This document shows, in pieces, positions 11,501-21,000 of a stretch of DNA of 64,000 nt (positions within the stretch are counted from its first letter, which is position 1; each line of letters starts with the position of its first letter). The stretch lies in contig NZ_FMWD01000008.1 of NCBI RefSeq assembly GCF_900102855.1, positions 117,118-181,117 of the forward strand. The letters are read 5' to 3'. A program made the position numbers and the translations under genes. The stretch is from Thiohalomonas denitrificans. Lineage in GTDB: Bacteria; Pseudomonadota; Gammaproteobacteria; Thiohalomonadales; Thiohalomonadaceae. The notes under the pieces are model-generated. The model was not told where the DNA came from. It searched no databases and saw nothing but the letters and a program-made list of their open reading frames with translations.

Positions 11501-14500
11501 GCTGAAGGAGAGCCCCGATGACGCGACGATCGGTGAGGAGTTCACCTATACGATTACGGTGCCTGCCGAGCCGCTGCCGACGGCACTGCATGATGTCCGC
11601 TTACTCGACGATCTCGGGCAGATCGCTGCGGATGTGACCCTGGTCAGCATCGACAAGATCGAGGGTTCCGGCTCCTGGACCCCGGTCAACACCAGCGGTT
11701 CCACGAACCTGGTAATTGAGGATACAGCGAACGGTATCGATATCCCGGCCAATGAGCAGATCCGGGTCGGTATTACGCTTCGGCTGGACAACACCACGGC
11801 CAACAATGCTGGTGATACCTTCACCAATACAGCCTCCTACACCTACAGCCAGGTGGATGGCGATGGCGTACCCGTTGATGGCGGCAGCAGCGAGGCTGCC
11901 ATGGAGGTGGCCGAGTCGGCACTGAGCGTGAGCAAGACCGCGACCCCGCTTGCCACACCGATCACCGGCGGCAGCGTTATCGAGTATGCGGTCACCATGG
12001 ATAACAGCGGTGGTTCCACGGCATTTGACGTCAACGTGTCGGATACCCTGCCGCCGGAGCTGACGCTCTACAGTGGCTTCACACCCACTGCCACCATCAA
12101 TGGCACAGCGGTTCCCGGGTTTGTGTCTACACCGGCAGGCGCCCCGGACGGTCCGCTGGTGTGGGGCGAGGGCAACGGTGACGGCAGCCTGGATGTGCCG
12201 GTCGATGGTCAACTGGTGATCACCTACCAGGCACAGGTGCAGGTCAGTACCGCCGCCACGATTGAAAACGAGGTCTGGGTCGACTGGACCTCACTCAACG
12301 GCGAAAGCAGCTATGAGCGGACCGGCGCCGGTTGTCCCACAACAACGGAACCGGACGAATACTGTGCCGGCCCGGCCAACGCCACCATTGAAGTCACCGA
12401 CAGCAACAGCCTGGAGAAATCGGTAGTTTCCGACAGCTACGTGGATGCGCCGAGCACCGCCAGTGATGCCACGCTGCGTATCGGCGATTCGGCTATCTAT
12501 CAGCTGGAAGTGAATCTGGCGGAAGGGACTACCGCAGGCGTCAGCGTCTCCGACGTGCTGCCGGAGGGCATGGCCTTCGACAGCCTGATCGGCATTACCC
12601 AGAGCTCGGGTGGCGACTTCGGTTACACCCTGGCATCACAACCGGTAGCCGGCGATACCGGTACCCTGACCTGGGATTTCGGTGACATTACCAACACCCC
12701 GAGTGGTGACGATACGCCGGTCGATACCCTGACCATCGAGTACACTGCAACGGTACTGCCCGATGCCGGAATTGCGCAGCAGCCTGCCACCACGCTGACC
12801 AACAGCGCCACGCTGAGCTACGTGGACGGGAGCGGTACTACGGTGTTGGATCCGGCTCGACTCGAGAGCGAGGCCAGCCTGACGCTGTGGCAGCCGGTGA
12901 TGGATGGCCTGAGCAAGACCGACCGCCAGGGTCGTGTGGGTACCTCGGCGACACCGCTCAGCGTCGATGTCGCCACCGATACCATGCAGTTCCGCCTGGA
13001 GTCGTGCAACAGCACCGGTCAGGCCCCGGCCTACGATGTCGTGCTGACCGATGTGCTTCCCAGCCAGCTGGATGAGACCAGCCTCACCATACCGGTGGTC
13101 TCCGTGGGTGGCGCCGTATTGGACACCGGCGACTACAGCTATACACCGCCGGTGGGCCGTGGCGACTCCCTGAGTATCCAGCTGAATACGCCGGTCGATC
13201 CCGGCCAGTGCGTTACGGTCGACTACGACATCGGCTTCCATACCGACTTCGGCCCCGATCAGACCTGGAACAACAGCGTCACCCTGGACGAGTACTGGTC
13301 CCTGCCGCTGCAGTCGGGGCAGGTCTACGGGCTGGTGGGTCCGGCCGAGTTCTGGATGACCAATCAGGCCACCATCGACCCGCCGAGCAAGGTGCTGACC
13401 AGCACGTCCGAGGCGACCATTGGCGAGGAGGTCACCTACGAAATCAGGGTCCCCGCCAATCCCGCGAATGCGGCCCTGTATGATCTGGTGGTGAGCGATA
13501 CCATGCACGGCAGCCTGGAATACCTGGGTGCCACGGAGATCAGCGGCAATACTCTTTCCCTTACCGACAACACCGACGCGACTGTAGCTCCGACCGAGCT
13601 GAATCTGGTCCTCGACCGGATCCCGGCCGGAGAGCAGGCGGTCATCGAAGTGACTGCCCGGGTGGCGAACAATGCCGCTGCCAACGCCGGCACGAGCTTC
13701 AACAACAGCGTCTCTTATACGTACGCCATCACCGATGGCGGCATAGCCAATCCCGGCGGCAGCTACACCACCACCGATCCGCTGACCATCGTCGAGCCGG
13801 AACTGGCCATCGCCAAACAGGTGGCCAACGTCACCAACCCGGGTGCGGCGCCCAACCCCGGGGACATTCTGCGCTATAGCGTGAGCTTTACCGCCGGCGG
13901 CGGGGAAGCGGGAGATGATTTCTCCGATGCCTTCGACCTTCTGATTGAAGACAGCCTGAGTCTGGGTCTGGCCTACCAAAACGGTACGGCCAGCGTCGAT
14001 GGCGGCAACACCATCACCGACCCCGGCACCAACGGCGGGGACGGTATCAGCACCGCACAGACCCTGACCTGGAGTCTGGCCGACGCCACTGCCGACATCG
14101 ACGTGGTCGAGGGGACCGTCGTCACCCTCGATTACGACGTGCTGGTGCTGGACGGTGTGCGGGCCGGACAGGAACTGACCAACAGTGCCACGGTCCAGTG
14201 GACCGGCCTGGATGGTGATAGCACGCTTGAGCGTGACGGCACCGGCACACCTGAGGTCAACGACTACTTTACCGGCCCGGCCACCACCACCCTGATGACC
14301 GAATTTGCGGTCTCGTTCGTGAAATCCGTCGTGAATGCGACCACCGGAGAGGATCCGGGTGCGAACGCTCAGCCCGGCGACACCCTGCGTTACACCCTGG
14401 TGATCAGCAATGAGAGCATTGCCTCTCTGAACAACGCCTCGGTGGTGGATGAGCTGGCCGCACACTTTGCGCCGGGCAGCCTGCAGGTGCTCAGCGTTTC

Positions 14501-17500
14501 GGACGCGAATGCCGACACCACCAACACCAGCGCCACGGGTGGTGTCAACGGCACCGGTATTGTCGATATCCGCAACCTCACTCTGGCGCCACAGGGGGAT
14601 GCGGGGGATACGCTGACGATCGTCTTCGAGGCGACACTCGCCCCGGCCATCGACAGCGGCACGACCGTGCTGAACCAGGCGCAGCTGACCGGGGATGCTC
14701 TGGCTTCTGCAACCAGTAACGAGACCTCCACACTGATCAGCTCGGCCCCGGCGTTCGAGGTCTGGAAGAGCTCGCTGGATATCTCCGATGACCCGTCCGA
14801 GCTGCGCGCCGGGGATACCCTGCGTTACACCCTCACGGTGAAGAACGTCGGTAACGAGGATGCCATCAACGCGGTCCTGCACGATCAGCTGCCGACCAAC
14901 ACCAGCTACGTGCCCGAAAGCACCACACTGAATGGTGCCCCCGTCGCCGACCAGAGCCCCGGCGTCCTTCCGCTGCAGGATGGTATTCCCCTCCACGCCC
15001 CCGAGGACCCTACGCCGGGGGTAATGCGCGCGGATGCCGGGTCGACGAGCGATAATATCGCGACCATCACCTTCGATGTCGTGATCGATGCCGATGTCTT
15101 CAGCGGCACCATCATCGCCAACCAGGGTTTCGTCAGCGCCGACGGGGCGGGCAGCGGGCCGATGCCGCAAGAGCCGTCGGACGACCCGGATACGACGGTC
15201 GCCGATGATCCGACCCGCGACATCGTCGGTAGTGTGCCGCTGCTCGATGCCCACAAAACGGTGGTTCTCCACGACGACGCAAATTCGAACAACATCGTCG
15301 ACCCCGGTGATCTGCTGCGCTACAGCATCGTCGTCACCAACACGGGATCAGCGCCCGCTACCGAAGCTGTCCTGGTGGATGCGGTGCCGGCCAATACCAG
15401 CTACGTGCCGGATTCGGTGATACTCAATGGTTTGCCCGTCGGACAGCCGGATGGCGGGACTTCGCCGCTGGCCTCCGGGATCGCCATCAGCTCGTCCGAT
15501 CTGACGCCGCCGCTGCCCGCGGCGGGTGAGGGCACACTGTCCGTCGGCGGCTCGGCAGTCGTCACCTTCGATGTGGAGGTAAATGCCGGCGTCGCCAGTG
15601 GCACCATCATCAGCAATCAGGGCGTGGTGCAATCCAATGAACAGCTGGACGAGCCAACCGATGCGGATGGGCTCGATTCGAACGGTGATCAACCGACCGA
15701 AGTGGTCGTCGGTGATGCCCAGCAGCTGTCGATCAGCAAAGAGGTATTCGTAGTCGGTGGTGGTGCTGCCGTCCCGGGTTCCACGCTCGAGTACGTGGTT
15801 CGGGTGACCAACATCGGTGGCGTGCCGGCGACCGATGTGGTCATCACCGACGACCTGGATACGCCGGTACCGGGGCAGCTGACCTATGTGTCGGGTTCCG
15901 GACTGCTGAATGGCCTGGCAACCGGGGTGAGTTTTGTCGCTCCGGTTCTGACTGCAGACTACTCGGCCCATTACGGCGTCCTGGACCCCGGCGCATCGGC
16001 GATACTGCGTTTCCGGGCGCAGATTGATCCGGCACTTGCCGTCGGCACGACGATCACCAACACCGCAGAGGTCTCCTGGAACACGCCGGTGCAGACCGCG
16101 ACCTCCAGCGTTTCGATCGACCTTGGAGGCACGCCGGGGGCGGTCAGTCTCAGTGGTGCGGTATGGCACGACGCAAACTTCAACACCGTCGCCGACGCTG
16201 GCGAATCCCTGCTCCCGGAGTGGTCGGTGGATGTCTACCGAAACAACCGGCTGCTGGGCAGTGTGGTCACCGACGAGAACGGTGCCTACCGCATCCAGGG
16301 CCTTGCCGCGACCGATGCATCGAGTGCCTATGAGCTGCGGTTCCGTGCACCGGGAGCGGGCGCCAACACGGCACTGCTCGGCGAGGCCCATTCCAGCTAT
16401 ACCAATGGGCTGCAGCGGATCTCGGATATCACGGCCGCGGAAGGAAGCAGCGTCGGCAATCTGAATCTGCCGATCACGCCGAACGGCGTGGTCTACGACT
16501 CGGTCCTTCGTACGCCCATCGCCGGTGCGGCCGTGGCCATGCTGCGCGCGGGCAGTGAGCTGCCCGGGAGTTGTTTCGATGACCCGTCCCAACAGGGCCA
16601 GATCACTTCACTGCAGGGCCATTACAAATTCGATATCAACTTCAGTGATCCGGCCTGCGTGGCCGGTGGCGACTACACCCTTCGGGTGACTCCGCCGGCG
16701 TCCGGCTATACCGGCTGGCCGTCACGGATCATTCCGCCACTGACTGATGAGAGCTCCCCCGCATTCTCCGTGCCGGGCTGCCTCGGCGGGAGCGACGACG
16801 CCGTGGCCACCACCGCGGAACATTGTGAGGCGCAGACCTCGGAATATGCACCGGCACTCAGCGTGCGCGCGCGTTCGCCAGGTACGAACCATCACCTGCA
16901 TCTCACACTGGACGGGAACCGGGTACCGGGCGAGAGCCAGCTGTTCAACAATCACATCCCGGTCGACCCGGAGCTCGACGCCGCGATCGCCATCACCAAG
17001 ACCTCCTCCCGGGTCAACGTCAGCCGTGGCGAACACGTGCCCTACACGATCACGATCCGCAATACCCTCGGCACCACCCTGCAGGACCTGAGCATCGTCG
17101 ATAACTTCCCGGCGGGCTTCAAGTACGTCGAGGGCTCGGGCCGTATCGATGGGCAGCCGGTGGAGCCGGAGGCCAACGGCCTGCAGCTGACCTGGTCCAA
17201 CCTTGAGCTTGGTGCCGAGTCACGGCACACCATTCAGATGCTTTTTGTCGTCGGATCCGGTGTGTCGGAAGGTGAATACATCAACCGGGCGCGGGCGATC
17301 AACAGCCTCAATGGAGAGCACGCTTCCGGCGAGGCGAGTGCAACGGTTCGGGTGGTTCCGGACCCGACGTTCGATTGCACGGATATCACCGGCAAGGTGT
17401 TCGACGACGCCAACCTCGACGGCGAGCAGGACGGAAACGAAAAGGGGCTGCCCGGCGTACGCCTGGTCACCGCTCGCGGACTGATTGCCAAGACCGACGA

Positions 17501-17969
17501 GCATGGCCGCTTCCATATCACTTGTGCCGCCGTCCCGAACGAGAGCCGCGGCAGCAACTTCATTCTGAAACTGGATGATCGCTCGCTGCCGACCGGTTTC
17601 CGGGTGACCACGGAAAACCCCCGTGTCCAGCGGGTGACGCGCGGCAAGATGATGCGCTTCAACTTCGGCGCAACCGTGCATCGCGTGGTGCGTCTCGATG
17701 TGGCAGACGGGGTGTTCGAACCCGATTCCACGGAGATGCGCCTGCAGTGGAAGCCGCGCATGGAACTGCTGCTCGAAGAGCTCCGCAAGTCGCCATCGGT
17801 GGTGCGCATCGCCTACCTGGCGGACGTGGAAGAGCCCTCGCTGGTCAAGCGGCGGCTGCGCGCACTTCGAAAGAGCATCAGCGGGAAGTGGGAAGAGCTG
17901 AACTGCTGCTACCCGCTGACCGTGGAAACGGAAACCTTCTGGCGGCGCGGCGCGCCACCAAAACGATAG
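5553..17969 (+). CDS. Giant DUF11-repeat surface protein (4138 codons)
   Basis: Starts are GTG 5553, ATG 5583 or ATG 5595. A long N-region is followed by a strong signal peptide core (LQLLLLFIFLVGAA, cleavage after AQA near residue 83). The protein then consists of some twenty-five tandem Ig-like DUF11 units of 110-150 residues, each with motifs such as GDTLRYTLTV, VTDTLP and LTNSA, rich in Asp, Thr and Gly and nearly free of Cys. SdrD-B-like or CNA-like domains occur near residues 3530 and 3940. The last 85 residues (ELLLEELRKSP to ISGKW) faintly resemble an OmpA-like domain. Such proteins form long fibrous adhesins or sheath components. Units at 7660-10490 and 11470-14285 are a diverged tandem duplication. 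The barrel gene follows after 61 bases, suggesting co-export or anchoring. Confidence 0.85.
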   Translation: MVPLFSASHGMYSGMRGWCSQNLVSAFAARPDNTVLLERGPFGRAAAGGFCKQTDASPRRFGLGLQLLLLFIFLVGAASSAQADDCSSHGGVIDGTVVNPAPSQINIDTNCTIRNFQDPNELISNISFYTSPGQTDTRHLVIFDNVTHTGNMSCNSTHEHKIWFTNGSASKIMDSSCQNLVIPVEKIDKSNPAPTATVGIPFTYTMAIPVFYDPATGSVLDDTGSPNPLGTITIRDDLSTAAIGADLTYLEHKVYWKEAPDSPLTSGTDYTFSDGGGQQLEFSFPPDFSIPAYTQLMIELTVVLDDTPANTAGTMFRNTASWEFARWIDVNENGIEDEGEYFNPLPGESGVTEYMTIAEPDLLVTKESTATALNIGVVAPFTIDVQNIGGEDAWEVTIDDILPDNGAGAGMCEYDPLTLTPGLTAEITDAGGNTLRPLTAGTDYLVNYNSCDLSLTVTEDGGQIAPGQHLLINFSAQLDSDTSADGETLTNIAGATRWFNAASSFGNRRQYDRTLNDGTPGIDDHQDSYSVTTGLSGYYFEKTVVNRDTGVGPGPDMTAAPGDTLRYQLRLFNVDQTIDGVTITDSLDSDRFDLSSFSMVTRPANTTFSLTGNELVVTGAAGTPLNVDELGELIVEFDITLLDTLTTGTEAHNQASLTADQGTPANTDDDFVAISDDPYLNGVAAPDDPDDNTTIGDEDPTIVTIQTPGPLSKAKTQDTASIGERFSYAITVPADPVDVSLFDVRVEDVLPDNVEMEFVGAEVLAGGDWTLTNTGTATAPVLEDTISGIDVPAGGQAEIEITFELLNTEGNQSGLSFVNSASYTYNRRNDDSTTTMPGGGDTSGEMTIVEPDLVAEKAVSFFSPADKQPTDAATVGDVLEYAVTITNNGDSTAFDTSVVDTLPPDVSLVTGSATAQIEGVDVDGFVVTPTTLPNGDLVWGGENGDGSFDIPADQTLVLTYRVTVESVTGTDITNSVHVDWTSLDGGSTAERSGDGCPVTTALDDYCFGPATASPINTVDNTSISKSAIDDSYGEEPASTTDRVLRVGDTVTYELTLSLQEYTTGSVVVQDTLPTGMALESFSIEHGGTNFIYSLETPPQPGDTGLLEWNFGDITNEPDGTSVDQLVIRYVAEVVVDDPDVGVGYDTSILLDNAASLTYTGGDPEVYPDRLTATTTIEVRQPQMSAITKVDLGTDRTGSGTELDPYQVDIANDEMLFQLSSCNAGLAPAYGVVITDLLAGELDEADLTANSPVVKIGDTTLQEGSDYSLTVPAREGEMRITLLDSAPVAPTECVTVDYSIGFHTDLTSETTWNNAAQLAEYWSLPTDGRSYTSTESAQVWMTNLVNVEPLSKELVSPNEATIGEEVIYTIRVPGEPVNAAFENVVVTDELHAALEYVGATAVDLNGDPVALVDSSVGNSVELAVEHIPAGQKAIITLTARVANNADANAGTSFRNAASYTYEGMPVDADTSDDSGALTIVEPELAIAKEVANVTSPDAAPKAGDTLRYSVTFTASGGTNFSDAFDLLIEDSLSLGLVYETGTATVDGTDNTITDPATNGGDGITTAQTLTWSLADATADIDVPEGSTLTVTYDVLVLDSVLAGQELTNSANVQWTGIDGDDAFERDGSGAPDVNNVNDYFTGPATTTLNTLDSTTLTKSRVTDTWEAGTDVRVGDLIDYELRIQLDEGSHSGLTLSDVLPQGLQFEEVVSINGETTAPYSAVAPFSHADIAAPVVGGDAASGTSTVTWTLGDIVNAADGDSSNDKFVIIYRARVLNDSLAQTDSTTLSNTATLDYNTATETASQTDGESATLLQPHLTVGKSAAPEDGDSAISAGELITYTVDVTNTGAAPAYDPVVQDTLPVGLRQGGVTTTSITLVAAGTELPLLQPDFDPATGTAIWDFDTGAADAYTIPANDTLRITYTVNADDNLGPSLTLANSVLATDYYSFDNDAVPTAGTVSGVRQHYGPSNIDTVELITPVPGAPLKESPDDATIGEEFTYTITVPAEPLPTALHDVRLLDDLGQIAADVTLVSIDKIEGSGSWTPVNTSGSTNLVIEDTANGIDIPANEQIRVGITLRLDNTTANNAGDTFTNTASYTYSQVDGDGVPVDGGSSEAAMEVAESALSVSKTATPLATPITGGSVIEYAVTMDNSGGSTAFDVNVSDTLPPELTLYSGFTPTATINGTAVPGFVSTPAGAPDGPLVWGEGNGDGSLDVPVDGQLVITYQAQVQVSTAATIENEVWVDWTSLNGESSYERTGAGCPTTTEPDEYCAGPANATIEVTDSNSLEKSVVSDSYVDAPSTASDATLRIGDSAIYQLEVNLAEGTTAGVSVSDVLPEGMAFDSLIGITQSSGGDFGYTLASQPVAGDTGTLTWDFGDITNTPSGDDTPVDTLTIEYTATVLPDAGIAQQPATTLTNSATLSYVDGSGTTVLDPARLESEASLTLWQPVMDGLSKTDRQGRVGTSATPLSVDVATDTMQFRLESCNSTGQAPAYDVVLTDVLPSQLDETSLTIPVVSVGGAVLDTGDYSYTPPVGRGDSLSIQLNTPVDPGQCVTVDYDIGFHTDFGPDQTWNNSVTLDEYWSLPLQSGQVYGLVGPAEFWMTNQATIDPPSKVLTSTSEATIGEEVTYEIRVPANPANAALYDLVVSDTMHGSLEYLGATEISGNTLSLTDNTDATVAPTELNLVLDRIPAGEQAVIEVTARVANNAAANAGTSFNNSVSYTYAITDGGIANPGGSYTTTDPLTIVEPELAIAKQVANVTNPGAAPNPGDILRYSVSFTAGGGEAGDDFSDAFDLLIEDSLSLGLAYQNGTASVDGGNTITDPGTNGGDGISTAQTLTWSLADATADIDVVEGTVVTLDYDVLVLDGVRAGQELTNSATVQWTGLDGDSTLERDGTGTPEVNDYFTGPATTTLMTEFAVSFVKSVVNATTGEDPGANAQPGDTLRYTLVISNESIASLNNASVVDELAAHFAPGSLQVLSVSDANADTTNTSATGGVNGTGIVDIRNLTLAPQGDAGDTLTIVFEATLAPAIDSGTTVLNQAQLTGDALASATSNETSTLISSAPAFEVWKSSLDISDDPSELRAGDTLRYTLTVKNVGNEDAINAVLHDQLPTNTSYVPESTTLNGAPVADQSPGVLPLQDGIPLHAPEDPTPGVMRADAGSTSDNIATITFDVVIDADVFSGTIIANQGFVSADGAGSGPMPQEPSDDPDTTVADDPTRDIVGSVPLLDAHKTVVLHDDANSNNIVDPGDLLRYSIVVTNTGSAPATEAVLVDAVPANTSYVPDSVILNGLPVGQPDGGTSPLASGIAISSSDLTPPLPAAGEGTLSVGGSAVVTFDVEVNAGVASGTIISNQGVVQSNEQLDEPTDADGLDSNGDQPTEVVVGDAQQLSISKEVFVVGGGAAVPGSTLEYVVRVTNIGGVPATDVVITDDLDTPVPGQLTYVSGSGLLNGLATGVSFVAPVLTADYSAHYGVLDPGASAILRFRAQIDPALAVGTTITNTAEVSWNTPVQTATSSVSIDLGGTPGAVSLSGAVWHDANFNTVADAGESLLPEWSVDVYRNNRLLGSVVTDENGAYRIQGLAATDASSAYELRFRAPGAGANTALLGEAHSSYTNGLQRISDITAAEGSSVGNLNLPITPNGVVYDSVLRTPIAGAAVAMLRAGSELPGSCFDDPSQQGQITSLQGHYKFDINFSDPACVAGGDYTLRVTPPASGYTGWPSRIIPPLTDESSPAFSVPGCLGGSDDAVATTAEHCEAQTSEYAPALSVRARSPGTNHHLHLTLDGNRVPGESQLFNNHIPVDPELDAAIAITKTSSRVNVSRGEHVPYTITIRNTLGTTLQDLSIVDNFPAGFKYVEGSGRIDGQPVEPEANGLQLTWSNLELGAESRHTIQMLFVVGSGVSEGEYINRARAINSLNGEHASGEASATVRVVPDPTFDCTDITGKVFDDANLDGEQDGNEKGLPGVRLVTARGLIAKTDEHGRFHITCAAVPNESRGSNFILKLDDRSLPTGFRVTTENPRVQRVTRGKMMRFNFGATVHRVVRLDVADGVFEPDSTEMRLQWKPRMELLLEELRKSPSVVRIAYLADVEEPSLVKRRLRALRKSISGKWEELNCCYPLTVETETFWRRGAPPKR

Positions 17970-18030
17970 CACCTGCGGTCATAGCAACGGCGCAGCCGAA
18001 GACCCGAAGAGAACAACAACGATCAACACC

Positions 18031-21000
18031 ATGAAGCTCGGTCATAGACAAACAGAGAGGGATCAGTACTACCGGATCCGCAACACCCGTTCGGGTCGGG
18101 GTGCGGGTCATTGTGGCCGCACGATCCCGGTAGTAGCTCCTTTCTGGTCGCGAATCGGTCACGGCGCCACGCGTGCTGCCGTGCTGTGCATTTGTCTGCT
18201 GGCTGCCGCAGCGCCGGCGCGAGGTGATACGACCGCCGATACGCCCGTGCAGGATGCGGGACGGGTGGAGTCCGGTGTTGTCGGTGAGGCAACCGAACGA
18301 CATCTCTCCACTGACGAAGTGTTCCGGCCGTGGATACAGGACCCTGATCAGTACGCGCAGGAGCAGGGTGACAAGATCGAGGTCCGGAAGGTGCTGGATA
18401 AGGAAGCCGAGACCCGCAAGCTGCAGGGTGTCATTCCGCCAATTCGCTTCGCGTCGGGGGAAGCCGATATTCCGGACAGCTACATCGACCTGGTGCGCAA
18501 AACCCTGGCGGAGATGAAGCACCGCATCAATGTGCGACTGCACTTCGTCGGACACAGTGACAATGTGCCGCTGAGAGGAGCGCTCCAGCAGCAATACGGC
18601 GACAATCTCGGGCTTTCGCGCGAGCGGGCCGGCACGACCGCCGAGTACTTCCAGCGTGCGCTCGATCTGCCAGCGGAGTCGATCTCCTATGAGGGGCTTG
18701 GCGAGACCCGGCCCGTGGCCAGCAACGACACAGCGGAGGGCCGGGCGCAGAACCGGCGCGTCGAGGTCGAGGTGTGGTATGACGAGGTCAGCGAGAAGCT
18801 GGTCGAGAAGGAGGTGGTGGTCTCTGACGAGATCAAGCGCGTGAAGATGTGCCGCGTGGAAACAGTCTGCAAGCTCAGCTACAAGGAGGGCAACGCCAAG
18901 CGTACCCGGATCAAGAATCTCCTGCCGCCGCTCCGCTATGACGAGGATGCAAGCGCGATTCCGGCCCGCTATCTGCAGCAGATCCGCGAGGCGCTGCAGA
19001 ACCTGCGCGGCAAACAGAACGTGTTGGTCAAGTTTATCGGCTACACCGACAACATCCCCCTGACCGGAAGACCTGCGCGCATCTACGGCAACCACGGGGG
19101 ATTGTCGAAGGCGCGCGCTCGCCGGGTGGCACTTGCCGTACAGGATGCCCTGGGTTTGCCCACCTCGGCGGTCGACAGTGACGGCAAGGGTGCCGCCCTG
19201 CCGGTGGCCTCCAATGAGACTCCCCGGGGCCGGGCACTCAATCGACGGGTGGAAGTGGAGTTTTGGCACGACGACCCGCTGGCGGAACTGCCGGATGAGC
19301 CTCAGCTGTGTCCCGAAGCGGCCGCGGCGGAGACGGTGACCCGCGTCTACGATCCGCCCACCGGTGCCATCAAACCCATCTATTTCGAAAATGGACGGCC
19401 GCAGGTGCCAACCGGCTATATCGCTCGCCTCGGTCGGGTTCTGGACGAAGTGCGTGACAAGACCAACCCGCGCCTGCGCTTCATCGGTTACACCAACAAT
19501 GAGCGCCTCGATCGCCGGACCGCCATGGTGTACGGCGACGATGTCGGCCTCTCTGCAGCGCGTGCGACGAAATTGATGGAGCGCGCCAAGGAGCAGCTCG
19601 AACTCGAAGATGCCGGTGCGGAGTCCGAGGGACGCGGCTATGTGCAGTCCGAGGATGTGGTCAATTCCGGTTTCGTCGAGGCGGAGCTCGCGCGGGTGGA
19701 AGTCCAGGTGGTCTATGACGAACTGGCGTCGATGGACGATGCGGATTTGATGGAGATCCAGCGGCTGACCAGGGAGGTGACCCCGAAGAACCCCTTCGCC
19801 CTGAATCTCATGCGCATCACGGTCGATGGCAAACCGGTGAGCGACCCGAACAAGAGTATTCCCGATGTGCAGCGCTGCACCGACGTCGCCCTTGACCAGG
19901 CCGACATCCAATTCAAGTTCGACAACCTGGACCTCAAGCCACGTCTGAACATCACGGCATGGCCGAGTGCGGTCCGTTACAAGAATCTTGGTGACACCGA
20001 GTTCCCGGAGAATCGTGTCCGCTTCCGACGCTATAGTAATTATCCCGACTTCATCGCCAGGTCGGAGGTGCGGATCTTCGATGCCGAAGACTCCACGCGC
20101 GCCGAGCCGATTGCAGTGGTCCCCGTCAGCGAGGAGGGCTTCGCCGAGTGGCACGCCAGTTTCGACCGCATCGAGGCAACCGGTCGTGAGTTGAAGTATC
20201 TGCTGCGGGTCTACGACGAAGAGGGCCACTTCGACGAGACGGAGTCGCAGGCCCTGTGGATCATCGACGAACTCCAGGAAGAGCTCGAGGGGCGCGATGC
20301 CGACAGGGAGTTGCTGGTCGGCTACGGTGAAAATCGTCTCGGGCAACAGAATATTCCCCTGCAGGGCGGCGCCATCAAGGTCTTGGGCACCGGTATCCCC
20401 GAAGGCCATTCGGTGTGGCTGGCCGGTCGCCCGCTTCCCGTGAGTGAAGACGGCGAGTTCGTTGCCGAAGAGATCCTGCCCTCGGGCATGCACACGGTGG
20501 AGGTCGCCATTCTCGATCAGGCCGGCAACGGCGAACTGTTTCTGCGTGACCTGGAGCTCAGGAAGAGCGACTGGTTCTACGTGGGGATTGCCGATCTGAC
20601 CATCGCCGCCGATGACACCAATGGGCCGGCAGAGCTGGTCACCGGTGATGAGACCCACTACGACAACGATGTCAGTGTCGACGGCCGCCTCGCCTTCTAT
20701 ACCAAGGGGAAATTCGGCGACGGCTGGAGACTGACGGCCAGTGCGGACACCCGGGAAGGGCCGGTCGAGGACCTCTTCAGCAACTTCATGGACAAGTCTC
20801 CGGACGCGCTGTTCCGCCGTATCGATCCCGATTACTACTACCCGACCTTCGGCGACGACAGTACGGTGGAGGAGGATGCCCCCACCTCGGGCAAGCTCTA
20901 CGCCCGCCTGGCACGGAACCAGAACTACGGCCTGTGGGGCAACTTCAAGATCGGCTACCTCGGTAACAGCCTGGCGCATGTCGATCGCAGCCTTTATGGT

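Noticed and set aside
12636..15272. An 878-codon minus-strand frame, and a similar one at 9717-11591, inside the DUF11 gene
   Set aside because: They are antisense shadows of repetitive, GC-rich DUF11 coding sequence; the apparent internal repeats just mirror those of the real gene.
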